NCBI GenBank assembly: GCA_029237695.1
Contig: CM055271.1
Span: forward strand, 38,188,462 to 38,252,461
Direction: 5' to 3'
DNA: 64,000 bases
From: Conchocele bisecta
Lineage: Eukaryota > Mollusca > Bivalvia > Lucinida > Thyasiridae
Each line of letters begins with the position of its first letter. The first letter of the stretch is position 1. Under the pieces are notes generated by a model. It was not told the origin of the DNA. It ran no database searches and saw only the letters and a program-made list of their open reading frames with translations. Positions 22,125 through 33,312 of this stretch are shown here, one piece after another. A program made the position numbers and the translations under genes.

Positions 22125-22505
22125 TGTACAGTCGAACCTCCCCGAACGACCACCTCTCTACAACTACACCCTCTCTGTAACAGCCATATTTTATATCCCA
22201 AATGGATGAGTTCTTCTATATCTAACCCTTAGACTGCTGAGCACGAAAATAGTCGTCTGATGTTGCGTTAGCATTCTTTCTCAATAAAAACATGTTTTGG
22301 CAGCACTTTAGAATCATTTCCATTGGAAATGATTCTAAAATGCTGTCAAAGCATGTATTTGATGAGAATTATCGAAGAAAATAAATACACATCTGACGAC
22401 AAAATTTAATTCAGCATTAACCTCCCTACAACAGCCACCTCTCTACAACAGCCAGTTTTGTGTCTTCCCATGGGTGGCTGCTGTAGAGAGGTTGCTCTGT
22501 ACGTA
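22125..22505. mobile_element. Family H hairpin inside a CCTCTCTACAACAGCC repeat
   Basis: 22226-22424 is family H: inverted CTGACGAC-type ends and a central hairpin, AGAATCATTTCCATTGGAAA. It is bordered on both sides by pieces of a repeat with CCACCTCTCTACAAC and its inverse CTGTAGAGAGG. Confidence 0.65.
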
Positions 22506-22571
22506 ATAGAAGTTAAACTAATGCCAATTTTCTGAGAAAATATGGATTATTGCAGGCGGTGGTGCATGTAT

Positions 22572-22980
22572 CAAGGCGTATAATCACGTGGAACTAACAA
22601 CAACAACAAGTACTGAAACTTCCAGAGTCCATCCGATTCAAAGTACGTATTCTTTGGTATTGTCCTTATTACGTAACAGATTTTGATGAAATATGGCGCA
22701 GCGTCTTCTTAAGCTGCATTTGGTGGTCTCTGTACTTTGGCCCAAACTTATGTCGTTTTGCGACACGGAAATCGATTCTTCGCAAAAACGACATAAGTCT
22801 GTGCCGAACTCCCTGGACGACCAAATGCAGCTCACGACGACGCGTTTGCTGCGCCATATTTCATGAAAATCCGTTTCATAGTAAGGAAAATATATTAATA
22901 ATACTTACTTTGGAGTGGGCAAGATTTCAACACTTTCAGCCACTGTTGTTGTTGTTATAACCACGTGATCATGCATCTCG
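22572..22980. mobile_element. Family B MITE with 5-bp target duplication
   Basis: 409 bp, ends CAAGGCG and CATCTCG, flanked by TGTAT at 22567-22571 and 22981-22985. Confidence 0.9.
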
Positions 22981-23018
22981 TGTATAATACTTGCAGGATA
23001 CCTTGGTCAACAGGATGT

Positions 23019-23640
23019 AGGTTATACCGACGTAGCTTGTTGTCATAACAACAGGTGATACGGGAGGTGTTTGTTGTTATAATATAATGTCATAATACGG
23101 GTATTATTCGCCGCTATAACAAAAGGCTATACGGACGTAGCTTGCCGTTACAATGTATAGCACATCGCTATACGTACTAGCTTCCATTTACAATAAATAT
23201 GAGACACGCCATGTGATTTTGTAACTTCCAACAACTGCGTAATTTCAAGAAATACGTTTACAAAATTTACAATATTTTTCCGTAAATGGCGTCAAAAGTT
23301 GACAAAGTGTTCACAGCACATGCGGAATTATGTGCTCTGAAAAAGTTTTCAGCTTTTCACTATATTTATGAACAATATTGTAAATGTTGTATTTAATGAA
23401 AATTACGGTACACAATCACATGGCGTGTGTCATATAAGGTTATACAGGCGAGGCTTGTCGTTGCAATATAAGAGAAGCCGACCGTTACTTCGCAGCTACA
23501 ATATAAGGTTACACGGGCGTTACTATTAGTTTTACTGGCGTTACTCACCGATAAAACACACAGTTATACAGACGTGACTCACAGTTACAACTATAATGTT
23601 ATACGGACGTTAGTCACAGTTATAATATATATAGAATACC
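23019..23640. repeat. Degenerate 25-35-bp tandem repeat
   Basis: Recurring GGTTATACGGRCGTWRCTYG and GTTACAATATAAG words give many diverged units. The array is interrupted by the family L MITE at 23199-23440 and continues at 25190-25280 and 25500-25560. Confidence 0.6.
23199..23440. mobile_element. Family L palindromic MITE, copy 1
   Basis: GAGACACGCCATGTGATTTT at the left pairs with ACAATCACATGGCGTGTGTC at the right. Inside are inverted TTACAATATTTTTCCGTAAA-like arms. Confidence 0.8.
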
Positions 23641-23953
23641 AGTCTAGTGTATGTTGGTATAAAACTTTATCAGTCAAAGCTACAAAACACGTAGGAATTA
23701 CTGCCATTTCCGAGCCGAGCCTTATAAACTTGATACCAACAGACATTAGCCTCGTATTCTATTTATCAGGTAACGTTGTATGCTAGCCGATAGTCAAATA
23801 TATACGTAAAATAATATTTTAACAAGTCGGTGTTATTTTCATTATGTTTCGTTGAATGAAAAGAACGCGGACTTGTTTATGTTGTGTCATTACATTGACG
23901 TCATGTGACAACGTTATGTTATTAGTCAATACGTACATGTACATGTATTCGGC

Positions 23954-25163
23954 TAGCTTAGAAAATCTCAGCTCTACGGATGTGTTTTACTAGTTCGTCT
24001 GTCTTTTATAGTTTCTGTATCCGTGAGAGCTGAGACCCTTATAGTGTAAAATATAGTCACAATAACAGCCCAACTTGTCGTGGCGTTTTCTACACAGTCG
24101 GACGAGTGAGAAGTTTAACAGTTCACAGTCATGTTAAAAACATTCATAGACCAATAATACACATTATGTACGTATACATAGTTTGACATTCGTTATCCTT
24201 TTATTCCCATTTGTGTAGCAAAACACCAGGACAAATTGGGCTGTCACGGATACAGAAAATACTAGAAATGTGACCTGCCGGCACACGAATACCCCCGCTG
24301 GCAGCCAAACAAAACGAGGCATATTTGATTATAAGCCATTTACCCGAGCGTTAAGGTTTCGAACACACCAAGTCTGTGACCTTGACCCTGGGCTTAGCGG
24401 GGGTGGGACGAATGTGGATTTGTCACAGGGCGGTAGAGGAGCATTGGAGCAATGCGTGTGTGAAATGTGAAGCAGATCCGAGCAAGGAAACAGAAAGTGT
24501 AAGCCATTTACCCGAGCGTTAAGGTTTCAAACGCACCAAGTCTGTGACCTTGACCTGTGCTTAGCGGGGGCAGGACGAATGTGGATTTGTCACAGAGCAG
24601 TAGAGGACCATTGGAGCAATGCATATGTGAAATGTGAAGCAGATCTAAGCAAGGAAACAGAAATTATAAGCCATTTACCCAGCGTTAAGGTTTCGAACGC
24701 ACCAAGTCTGTGACCTTGACCTTGGGCTTAACGGGGGCGGGACGAATGTGGATTTGTCACAGGGCGGTAGAGGACCATTGGAGCAATGCGTGTGTGAAAT
24801 GTGAAGCAGATCAGAGCAAGGAAACAGAAATTATAAGCCATTTACCCAGCGTTAAGGTTTCGAACGCACCAAGACTGTGACCTTGACCCTGGGCTTAGCG
24901 GGGGCGGGACAAATGTGGATTTGTCACAGGGAGGCAGAGGACCATTGGATCAATGTGTGTGTGAAATGTGAAGCAGATCCGACAAGGAAACAGAAATTAT
25001 AAGCCATTTACCCAGCGTTAAGGTTTCGGGATATACGTACGAACGTACGTACGTACGGACGCCGGTAACACTATATGCCCCCCTCACCATTCGGTGGCGG
25101 GGGCATATCAAAAGACATATGAAACAGTAAAACACATCCGTAGAGCTGAGATTGTCTAAGCTA
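23954..25163. mobile_element. 1.2-kb element with inverted ends, 9-bp target duplication and internal array
   Basis: The ends TAGCTTAGA.AATCTCAGC are inverted at both sides, continuing through CTACGGATGTGTTTTACT. Flanks are direct GTATTCGGC at 23945-23953 and 25164-25172. A 9-bp duplication is typical of Mutator-like elements; that assignment is inference. No transposase is encoded. It contains a nested foldback (about 24010-24262, TTTCTGTATCCGTGA ends) and the 168-bp tandem array. Confidence 0.75.
24330..25030 (+). repeat. 168-bp tandem array, four units plus a partial
   Basis: Units begin AAGCCATTTACCC at about 24332, 24499, 24668, 24834 and 25003. Each full unit carries GCGTTAAGGTTTCG, TGTGACCTTGACC, GGATTTGTCACAGGG and GGAGCAATGC. 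It ends in (ACGT)n at 25035-25056. Confidence 0.9.
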
Positions 25164-25299
25164 GTATTCGGCCAATACAAAGCTCGTTGCCTGATAAAAT
25201 GTTATATGGACATACGCACTGATACAACAAGCAGCAGCTATACATACGTTACTCGCAATTTCAACTATAAGGTTATACAATACCGCTTGCGCTAATCTT

Positions 25300-25520
25300 T
25301 CCAACAGTTGTTAATTGACTGGAATAATGCGTTTTGAAATTAAGCATTTTGATTGGCTGAGCCTGAACTGTATTACATCCCAGGCTCAGACAATCAAACA
25401 GTTTGATTGGCTGAGTCTGAGCTGTGCTACAGCTCAGGCTCAGACAATCAAATTGCTTGCTTGCGAGTTGACACCGACAATGTTCAGAAACGGTGTTCAG
25501 AAACGTTGATATCCTAGGCA
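25300..25520. mobile_element. Family G hairpins, doubled
   Basis: GATTGGCTGAGCCTGAACTG and GCTCAGGCTCAGACAATCAA pair with each other, and the pair is present twice in a row. Ends: GCGCTAATCTTTCC at the left and GCTTAACGCAGGCG at the right. Confidence 0.7.
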
Positions 25521-25574
25521 AGCTTAACGCAGGCGAGTGTGTATAACATTGGGAGGGCGTTACTCGCCGTTACA

Positions 25575-25808
25575 ATAAAAATTGAGACACGCCATGTCAT
25601 TTTGTACCTTCGGACAGCTGCGTCATTTCATTAAATACGTTTACAAAATTCACAATATTTTTCATAATAAAGTCAACATTAGTCAGATTACAATATTTTC
25701 AACTTTTGACGCCATTTACGGAACATATTGTAATGTTTGTAAACGAATTTCATGAAATTACGCAGATGTCCGAAAGTACAAAATCACATGGCGTTTCTCA
25801 ATTATAAG
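25575..25808. mobile_element. Family L palindromic MITE, copy 2
   Basis: GAGACACGCCATGTCATTTT and ACAAAATCACATGGCGTTTC form the ends. It abuts the 30-bp repeat at 25808. Confidence 0.8.
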
Positions 25809-25827
25809 GTTATACGGGCGTACTCAC

Positions 25828-26030
25828 CCATCCGCGTCTTCCTCCTGTTCGTCTATGGCCTCCGACTTCCGCAACACGCCTCTGTTCTTCTCATTTGACT
25901 CCGACCTGACACTCGCCATTGGCCAGGCGAGGTAGAAGGAGTCACGCACCATTGCCTCCAGGCTGCTGCTCGTCCCCTCGTGGTATGACTGAGCCTTAGG
26001 TATGTGAAGCTTTTCCCGCAGTTTATTCAT
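25828..26030 (-). CDS. First coding exon of an unrecognised protein
   Basis: On the minus strand, ATG at 26030 follows an in-frame TGA 9 bases upstream. It has G at -3. The frame runs 67 codons and then meets GGATGG|GTGAGTAC, a full-consensus splice donor (last exon base 25828, phase 2). The peptide starts MNKLREKLHIPKAQSYHE and ends in an acidic EAIDEQEEDAD stretch. It has no signal peptide or membrane segment. GC content and codon mix stand out from the AT-rich surroundings. I do not recognise the family, and no downstream exon could be identified among the repeats below 25.8 kb. Confidence 0.6.
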
Positions 26031-26054
26031 CACGAATCACGCGGGTTGCTTTTG

Positions 26055-26280
26055 TAATCCATTTGGGTTTCGTGGGTTTCGATCTAGCACAAATATGTTT
26101 AGAAACAATCCCACTATCCGTTCTTGTAGATTAGTTATTAAAAATCACATAAACATTATGCCGGCTGGTTATTTAATCCATTTAACGTTACAGCTAACAT
26201 GTTTGGATCTAGCACACAGATGTTTAGAAACAATCCCCTATCCGTTGAATTTGGTTTAGTTATTAAGAATCACAAATGCT
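26055..26280 (-). repeat. Tandem duplication upstream of the 26030 start
   Basis: GATCTAGCAC..ATGTTTAGAAACAATCCC and CTATCCGTT occur at about 26082 and 26208, roughly 125 bp apart, diverged. It lies in the region expected to hold the 5' leader or promoter of the minus-strand gene. Confidence 0.6.
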
Positions 26281-26839
26281 CTTGCTATGTAATGGTTTGC
26301 ATACAGTATTAATGCGTTTCGATTTCGTAGGTTGCATTATATTCTAGTTCACATGTTCTATGTGATGTTGTATCTTTTTATGAAGAATCATGTAGAGTCG
26401 TTGCAAAATGGCTGAATTACACAATGATTCATTTGCATTTCTTAGGTTTAATTCTGTATTCAGAACCGCATGTACTCGTTGTAAGATGGTTGGAATACAC
26501 TGTAGTGATTCGGGTAGTCCTCTGTTCCCAGGCGTGTAGCATTTTATTAGCAATAACAATCATCCGTTGTGTCACTGTAGATCGAACAACACTGCTTAAA
26601 CGAACACTCATTTACATGCATATTTGATAAATCCGTTGCTGTAACAAAAAAACACATGTATATTGTTATTTTGTGTTACGAATTCACTCATCAATATTTA
26701 GTATTAATCCGTCTGACTTCATATATAATTAGTCACAAGTCCACTCACCAAGGCGAAATAATGGATTTGCATTTTGCACGTTCGGCGTTCGGATACCTAT
26801 TGTATGTAAGAGAAAACGTTCATCAGATTTACTACCCTG
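26281..26839. other. No gene seen
   Basis: Short open frames on both strands, none with a recognisable pattern. It could contain 5' flanking or leader sequence of the gene starting at 26030. Confidence 0.35.
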
Positions 26840-27080
26840 TTGACATTTATTGGAGAAATTGGGGTTTATGGGATCTGTGACCAGTGTATCTCCTGATCAA
26901 ATATTACACTCATCTAGCCTGATGCCGATCTATATTACTTCTTAGAAGCATGGCGGGTATGTCATTGATGGAACCGCGAACAGTACAGATCCTGATCAGA
27001 CTGTGCGGAGGCACAGGCTGATCTGGATCTACACTTGTCGCAAAACCCAATAGCACCATTTCTCCAGTCACAGCTACATA
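26840..27080. mobile_element. Family E copy
   Basis: ATTGGAGAAATTGGGGTTTA at the left and CACCATTTCTCCAGTCACAG at the right. The internal hairpin is AGTACAGATCCTGATCAGAC / CTGATCTGGATCTACACT. Confidence 0.75.
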
Positions 27081-27174
27081 AAATAACACTTGCTTTTATT
27101 GGCCCATTCACCGTTAATTGTCTGAGTTGTGTTTCTGTTTCATTGTACATACACTCGATATACAATTATCTACG

Positions 27175-27625
27175 GAGCCCCGCAGAGAATTCTTTTTTTT
27201 ATTAATTCGTTCCCACGAAATAACAATTCGTTCCCTCAATTTAACAATTCGTTCCAACGAATTAACAATTTGTTCCTACGATATAATAACAATTCGTTCC
27301 CTCAATTTAACAATTTGTTCCCACGAAATAACAATTCGTACCCACGGGAACGAATTGTTTTATCGTGGGAACGAATTGTTATATCGTGGGAACGAATCGT
27401 TAATTCGATGGAACGAATTGTTATTTCGTGGGAACGAATCGTTAATTCGATGTAACGAATTGTCATTTCGTGGGAACAAATTTTTAATTCGATGGAACGA
27501 ATTGTTATATCGTGGGAACGAATTGTTAATTCGAGGGAACGAATTGTTAAATTGAGAGAACGAATTGTTATTTCGTGGGAACGAATTAATACAAAAGATC
27601 CATGTCCCCTGCGGAGCTCCGTAAT
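27175..27625. repeat. Family M foldback of 21-bp repeats, copy 2
   Basis: The left arm (about 27205-27345) has CCCACGAAATAACAAT-type units and the right arm (about 27346-27590) their reverse complements. Outer motifs are GGAGCCCCGCAG and CTGCGGAGCTCC. Same structure as 4013-4410. Confidence 0.85.
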
Positions 27626-28004
27626 TATCTGCTTATATAGTTAGTTATACAGTCTTCGTATGTGGACAGTAATCACACTGCCATCATGCAAACATTCGCT
27701 CATAATCCGACCTGTATGGAAATCGTGTTCAAATTCGCTTATTCACTCATATAGCTACATGTATGACAACATGAAGTTGTACATGTATTATATACCTACC
27801 CATGAAATACATAATTATACGATGTAAATAAAAGTCATATGTTCTCATCGATGAAATAAACAACTTCCGGTGAAAATACGACTACTTCCGATATCTATAT
27901 TCATATTCTGTATTTAGAAAGAAAACAGCGCAAATAGGCTGCAAATACACATTCATTATCGTATATAGTCTAAAAAACTGCTAATGTCCATGGAGCGGTA
28001 TATA

Positions 28005-28135
28005 ATAAATAGAATATTCATATTTTTGCAACGAATATGACATATATATTCATCTCGTGGTGTGAAATTCCACTCGATGAACATATATGTCATATTCGTT
28101 GCAAAAATATGACTATCCTCTATTTATTACACGAA
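28005..28135. repeat. Large hairpin
   Basis: AATAAATAGAATATTCATAT..TTTTTGCAACGAATATGACATATAT pairs with its inverse at about 28085-28133. Confidence 0.75.
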
Positions 28136-28311
28136 CATATAGATGCATCAATGGATATAAGTGTAACAAGTAATATTCTAAATAAATTAAAAAATTATTA
28201 TATCGACATGTTCAAATATGTCATTTACAATTTGGTCATGTGAGATGGAGCGAACAGATAAGTTATTTATTTTGGAAGGGCATTCTTCAGATCTAGTGCA
28301 TTGTTCATTAT

Positions 28312-28560
28312 TAACCCTTTGAACCCGAAAGCCCGCTATATCGGTTTATGCAAACAGTGCAGATCCAGATGAGCCGGCTCGTAACGAGCCGTCTCATCAG
28401 GATCTGCACTGTTTGAAAGTAATTTTCATATTTTTGAGAACAACAAATACCCCCTTTTCATAAATGGACGAATCTGAAAATCATTTTGTGACCATTGGAT
28501 TGGTCGGAACATTAGCATATCACAGTCCATTCCAGTTCCTTAGAGTTGAAAGGGTTAAAC
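28312..28560. mobile_element. Foldback element with AACCCTTTGAAC ends
   Basis: TTAACCCTTTGAAC and GTTGAAAGGGTTAA are the termini. Inside is a hairpin, AAACAGTGCAGATCCAGATG / CATCAGGATCTGCACTGTTT, structurally like family E but different in sequence. Confidence 0.65.
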
Positions 28561-28604
28561 GATGTAACTCCATGTATATGTATGTGAATGATCTAGAGTC
28601 GAAT

Positions 28605-28690
28605 ATTCGGTGAAACCTCTATAAGCTGGACGTCATGGGCGGGCCCCATGGTTTCTGGCATCTTCGAATAGACTCCGCTGTAAATTTCAA
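28605..28690. repeat. Diverged family F hairpin
   Basis: GGTGAAACCTCTATAAGCTG.. with a weakly matching right arm CCGCTGTAA around GGGCGGGCCCCATGG. Confidence 0.45.
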
Positions 28691-28757
28691 AATTGTAATT
28701 TGCCGTACGTGACTTTACATGGCTGCGCAGCACGTTTGCGTCTTGGAGTATATTTAC

Positions 28758-29478
28758 ATACACTGCCGCCTGCGCTAATCTTGCCGGTATATGCATTTAC
28801 TGTCTGTTCCATGTTTTTCTGCCGACGAACTTTTGGCTATTACACACATTAAATCTAAAAAAATATTTAAATGTAAGTACTTTTTCATCAATAACAAAAA
28901 AGTCACCCTCCCCACAAAATTTTGTTTGATGAAATGTCATCAAATATTGATTTTATTGCGAAAAAACGATTTTCCCAAGGAAATTTAACATAGGGAGTCA
29001 ATTTCCAAAATTGCAAAATGAAGGATCAAAAAAGGTTTTTTTTTGGAAATTGACCCCGAAACCTGGCGAGATAGCTTGAAAATGATGTAACTAAGAGATA
29101 GAAAACAAAAGTTAGATTTTGAATATAGGTCCACAAATAAAAAAAAATCTATTTTTAGCCCCCATGTTAATTCTTTTTGGGGAGGGTGACTTTTTTTGTT
29201 ATTGATTAAAAAGTACTTACTTTTAAATATTGTTTAGTTTTAATGTGTTTAATAGCCAAAAGTTCGTCGGCAGAAAAACGTGGAACAGACAGTAGTTCAA
29301 AGTACTTGAATAGTGGTACTTGAATAGTGCGCTTGACATCAAGCAGCTTGATTGTCTGAGCCTGAGCTGTGCTACAGCTCAGGCTCAGACAATCAAGTTG
29401 CTTGATCGTGAGATGACATTGAAAATAGATGTTCGGAAAGGTTGATAATCTGGGCATGATTAACGCAGGCGGCTGTGT
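28758..29478. mobile_element. Family G element carrying a nested family J element
   Basis: ACACTGCCGCCTGCGCTAAT at the left and GATTAACGCAGGCGGCTGTG at the right are the G ends. The J element (28799-29294) sits inside. The G core hairpin, CAGCTTGATTGTCTGAGCCT and its inverse, is at 29345-29405. Confidence 0.75.
28799..29294. mobile_element. Family J foldback element, intact copy
   Basis: Ends TACTGTCTGTTCCA / TGGAACAGACAGTA, with long arms including CTGCCGACGAACTTTTGGCT and AAGTCACCCTCCCCA inverted at the right. About 496 bp. It provides the empty site for the insertion at 19589. Confidence 0.85.
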
Positions 29479-29639
29479 AACTGGAGACTGCATACGTGCA
29501 ATGACGTACCATGTGATCGATATTTTGTCGTGAATTATTTAATAATGGCATTTGAAGTGAATTAAAAGTGAATTAAATGAGCGATAAATATTGATAATTT
29601 GACACTTGAACTGTCTGTTTCAGTTATTTTAAAACCTTA

Positions 29640-29880
29640 ACCGTTACATCTTAATTTGTCGTCTGCTGTTTCTTTTCTATGTTACATTGTTATCATCAAA
29701 AACATGCCTTGACAGCACTTTAGAATAATTTACAACATGCTTTGACAGCACTTTAGAATCATTTCCATTGGAAATGATTCTGAAGTGCTTTCAAACCATG
29801 TTTTTATTGAGAAATAAGGCAAGATATAAAAGTAACAGCAGACGACAATTGTTGTGTGTAGCGGTCTAAGGGTTAATCTT
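29640..29880. mobile_element. Family H hairpin MITE
   Basis: TTGTCGTCTGCTGTT at the left and AACAGCAGACGACAATTG at the right. The centre is GAATCATTTCCATTGGAAATG. A partial second copy of the TTGACAGCACTTTAGAAT segment is duplicated at 29709-29750. Confidence 0.8.
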
Positions 29881-30082
29881 TTACTACTATACATTGTATC
29901 GATCAAATACAATGTAGTGGAACCGCGCGAAACTGGACATTTAGACACATTAGTTTGTTTAACCCCGACAGTTTTCGCTGTAATTTACATGTATTCCTGA
30001 CGCTAATGTATGTTCGTGATTGCAATACATGCACATATGTTCGGAATAGCACATGAAGTCGACGTACAATTGAACCTCTCTC

Positions 30083-30745
30083 TGAATGAATGAATGAATG
30101 AATGAATGAATATGAATGAATGAATGAATGAATGAATGAATGAATGAATGAATGAATGAATGAATGAATGAATGAATGATGAATGAATGAATGAATGAAT
30201 GAATGAATGAATGAATGAATGAATGAATGAATGAATGAATGAATGAATGAATGAATGAATGAATGAATGAATTAATGAATGAATGAATGAATGAATGCGT
30301 GAGTGAGTGAGTGAATGAATGAATGAATGCATGAATGCATGAATGCATGAATGCATGAATGAATGAATGAATGAATGAATGAATGAATGAATGAATGAAT
30401 GAATGAATGAATGAATGAATGAATGAATGAATGAATGAATGAATGAATGAATGAATGAATGAATGAATGAATGAATGAATGAATGAGAATGAATGAGAAT
30501 GAATGAATGAATGAATGAATGAATGAATGAATGAATGAATGAATGAATGAATGAATGAATGAATGAATGAATGAATGAATGAATTAATTAATTAATTAAT
30601 TAATTAATTAATTAATTAATTAATTAATTACTTAGTTAATGAATGAATGAATGAATGAATGAATGAATGAATTAATTAATTAATTAATTAATTAATTAAT
30701 TAATTAATTAATTAATTAATTAATTAATTAATTAATTAATTAATG
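30083..30745. repeat. (GAAT)n then (TTAA)n microsatellite
   Basis: Tetranucleotide GAAT runs from 30083 to about 30583 with occasional GAATGCAT, GAGT and GAATGA variants. It turns into TTAA repeats at 30584-30630 and again at 30671-30744. The long minus-strand open frame of repeated HSFI residues is the repeat itself. Confidence 0.98.
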
Positions 30746-31024
30746 TTTTGGGTACCGCATATAGCGACTTTTGGAACCTCTTTCTTAAAATCGATAAACA
30801 GTTCTAACATACTTTTGATGAAAAAACACATACTTATCCAGCAAACTATTAATTTTCAGAGAATTATGTCACCAATATTTATTAACACGGGGAACTCTAT
30901 GGCCCAATACGATTTGACGTAATTATGTATATCTGGCAACTATGAACCCACGATTACGCATGCGTTCTGCAGGTGACAAGTAGACCCACATCATTCAGTG
31001 GTCGACAGTAAATACTACATGCAC

Positions 31025-31268
31025 GCCCATATATGGCCGTGGCTGGAGAACTGGGGCTTACGGGATTTGTGACCAGTGTAGATCCTAATAATATAAGCAC
31101 ACGCCTATAGCCTGATAACGCTATACATTGCTTGTTAGATGCATGACGGTTGTTTTACTGACGGAATGGCGAACAGTGTAGATCATGATCAGACTGTGCG
31201 GATGCACAGTCTGATCTGGATCTACACTGGTCGCGAAACCCATAAGCCACATTTCTCCAGCTGGAGCC
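31025..31268. mobile_element. Family E copy
   Basis: GGCTGGAGAACTGGGGCTTA and CATAAGCCACATTTCTCCAG ends, with the inner hairpin AGTGTAGATCATGATCAGAC / CTGATCTGGATCTACACTGG. Confidence 0.75.
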
Positions 31269-31271
31269 GCA

Positions 31272-31502
31272 TATGAGACAAACCATGTGATTTTGTACCT
31301 TAGAACATGTGCGATATCGGATGATTTTTTTTTATAAACTTTACAATATTTTCCGTAAATGACGTCGAAAGTTGCAAAATTGTCAATAGAAATGCGCAAC
31401 TTATTGATGTCATTTACAGACAAAATTTATCACAGATTCTGTAAATATCGCCATGAAACATTTCAGAACTTCTTAGCATTAAAATCACAAGGTTTGTCTC
31501 GA
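31272..31502. mobile_element. Family L MITE, copy 3
   Basis: GAGACAAACCATGTGATTTT and AAAATCACAAGGTTTGTCTC are the inverted ends. It lies directly against the family E copy. Confidence 0.75.
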
Positions 31503-31928
31503 TTTTATTACATAAAATGTGTTTTCCCAGTGTAATAACGCAATGTAATAAAACGCATAATCACTAGTGTGATAAATGTGCAAATTAGACGGCCGCAGAA
31601 AACATGATAGATGATCTGTGCAGCTTTTATTGTATAATATGTTGCTTGTGCAATACATATTATCTAACATTTGTGTTGATTTAATGTTATATTTATTAAA
31701 CATAAGTACACATTCTAACTATTTTGATAAAGACCATGCGATCGAAAATTTAACAAAAGAGTGACTATTGAAATAATATGTTCGTATAATTCATGTTAAT
31801 GTACATGTTAGACACTTTATACGTAAGGTAAATCTGTGTATTCTAGTTAGTCATGTGGTTATTTCTTACACCGCCAAACCCACGACAACAACAAAACTGT
31901 ACTATGTATATGTTATCTCCCTTGAGAT
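31503..31928. other. No gene seen
   Basis: AT-rich and apparently unique here. Confidence 0.35.
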
Positions 31929-32203
31929 ATAGAGAATAGTAGGTTAGTGCCGTGAATGGAAAAAAATATCTTTGCCGAGCACATCCCGTTTCCGTGCCGT
32001 GCCATATATTTTTCCCATTCACGGCACTAACCTACTATTCTATTTATCCCGTCAACGTCTACAAATAGCTTCAAAATGCAATAAAAATAACCCCAGCCAC
32101 CGCACATATTCATTCGCAGTGATTAGGCCGTATTGATAGGATATCAAAAATGTTTCACGGCACCGTGTTTCAAGGCACATACGCACTGTGTTGACGGGAT
32201 AAA
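31929..32203 (+). mobile_element. Family D MITE with shortened first hairpin
   Basis: AGTAGGTTAGTGCCGTG at 31939, first hairpin loop reduced, then TTATCCCGTCAACGTC to TGTTGACGGGATAA. Confidence 0.8.
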
Positions 32204-32779
32204 GCATATTATGTCACGCACATTTCTATGGGGGCAACCATAGTGTCGTGTTACGTCTAAATCGCGAATACTACCAACACAATAGTGCCGTGTGAAATTT
32301 ATCCTATTGCGTTTTGGTCTGCCTTGTGTTGTATCTAAATCTCTACATATACTACTCTGTATAGATTTCACAGTTTTGGGCTCAGTTTATCAGTTAAATT
32401 CTTGAAATTACGAATCAAGACATTTCGTGCGTATGAATACAGCAGCTATTATCTTTAGTTCTCACAGTTAGGTAGCGGTAACCATTAGCCGGCGGGAGCC
32501 CAGTTAGCCGCCAGTTTCGTACACTTTTTCCGGGATTTTCAAACAGCAATTTATTCTAGAGAATACGTATGGATGGGAATGGGTTTGAACCATCACAGTA
32601 CATTTGCCTATGGATGATGATTCAGTAAATATGCAACTGTCAGTCTCTATTTCCGCAAGTGATCAGTTTTTGTGTAGATAACATATTTCAGTACTTTCAG
32701 TACTTTGATTTTATCGATAAAACGACATTCCGTCCGAGTTCATTTGCCAATTGCAGAATGTGCATGTCACCGAAGCGCA

Positions 32780-33090
32780 CTTGTCTAAATGTACAAGCTT
32801 CTGCCGGATATTGATCATTTCTGTGATTGAGCAATTTGCCCCAATGCCTCAATTTAATTCATCTAACTTCTTTTCCTCGACAATTTGTATCATGTCACCG
32901 AGGGCGGATGGTTTTAGACAATCGAAACGACTTTAAATGCGTGTCATTAATTTCAATAACATTTCCATCATCGTCGATAGTTTTTGTGATATCGCAATTT
33001 GTTCCAATGTCACAATATAATATGAAATCAGCAAACGTCTTTCTTCCATACTTTGCGGACGGTTTCAGATACAAGAACAAATGTGATGAA
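32780..33090 (-). other. Diverged tandem repeat with a coding look
   Basis: Two units about 160 bp apart share CAATTTGYYCCAATG and GCGGAYGGTTTYAGA. On the minus strand the 33080-32895 unit is open (61 residues with KTIDDDGNVIEI) and the next unit is broken by stops. It may be a decayed repetitive coding sequence. No family is recognised. Confidence 0.3.
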
Positions 33091-33098
33091 ACATATTA

Positions 33099-33170
33099 CA
33101 GTGGAACCTCTCTAAACCGGACACCCTGGGAGGTCCCCAGGGTGTCCGGTTTAGACAGCTTTCCACTATA
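33099..33170. repeat. Family F hairpin
   Basis: CAGTGGAACCTCTCTAAACC and GGTTTAGACAGCTTTCCACT, with the perfect core ACACCCTGGGAGGTCCCCAG. Confidence 0.85.
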
Positions 33171-33312
33171 GCAGACAGTCAACTACTCCAAGACATGCGT
33201 AAGTGCTTTGCGATCAGGAGGATAAAAATGGCAATGAACCCGATTACAATTCATTTAACTTTTGTTTGTGTCCGCTTTAGCGGGGTTCGACTGTAATAGA
33301 ACTATTGTAAAG

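Noticed and set aside
24262..24470. Plus-strand open frame over the 168-bp array
   Set aside because: It spans repeat units and breaks in the next unit; composition follows the repeat.
23019..25580. CRISPR-like array
   Set aside because: The repeats are contiguous and degenerate, without constant repeats separated by unique spacers, and the DNA is eukaryotic.
27118..27555. 145-residue plus-strand open frame
   Set aside because: Same 21-bp repeat foldback as at 4 kb; not a gene.
29959..30356. Long minus-strand open frames rich in HSFI repeats
   Set aside because: They are the GAAT microsatellite translated; both overlapping frames give the same kind of periodic peptide.
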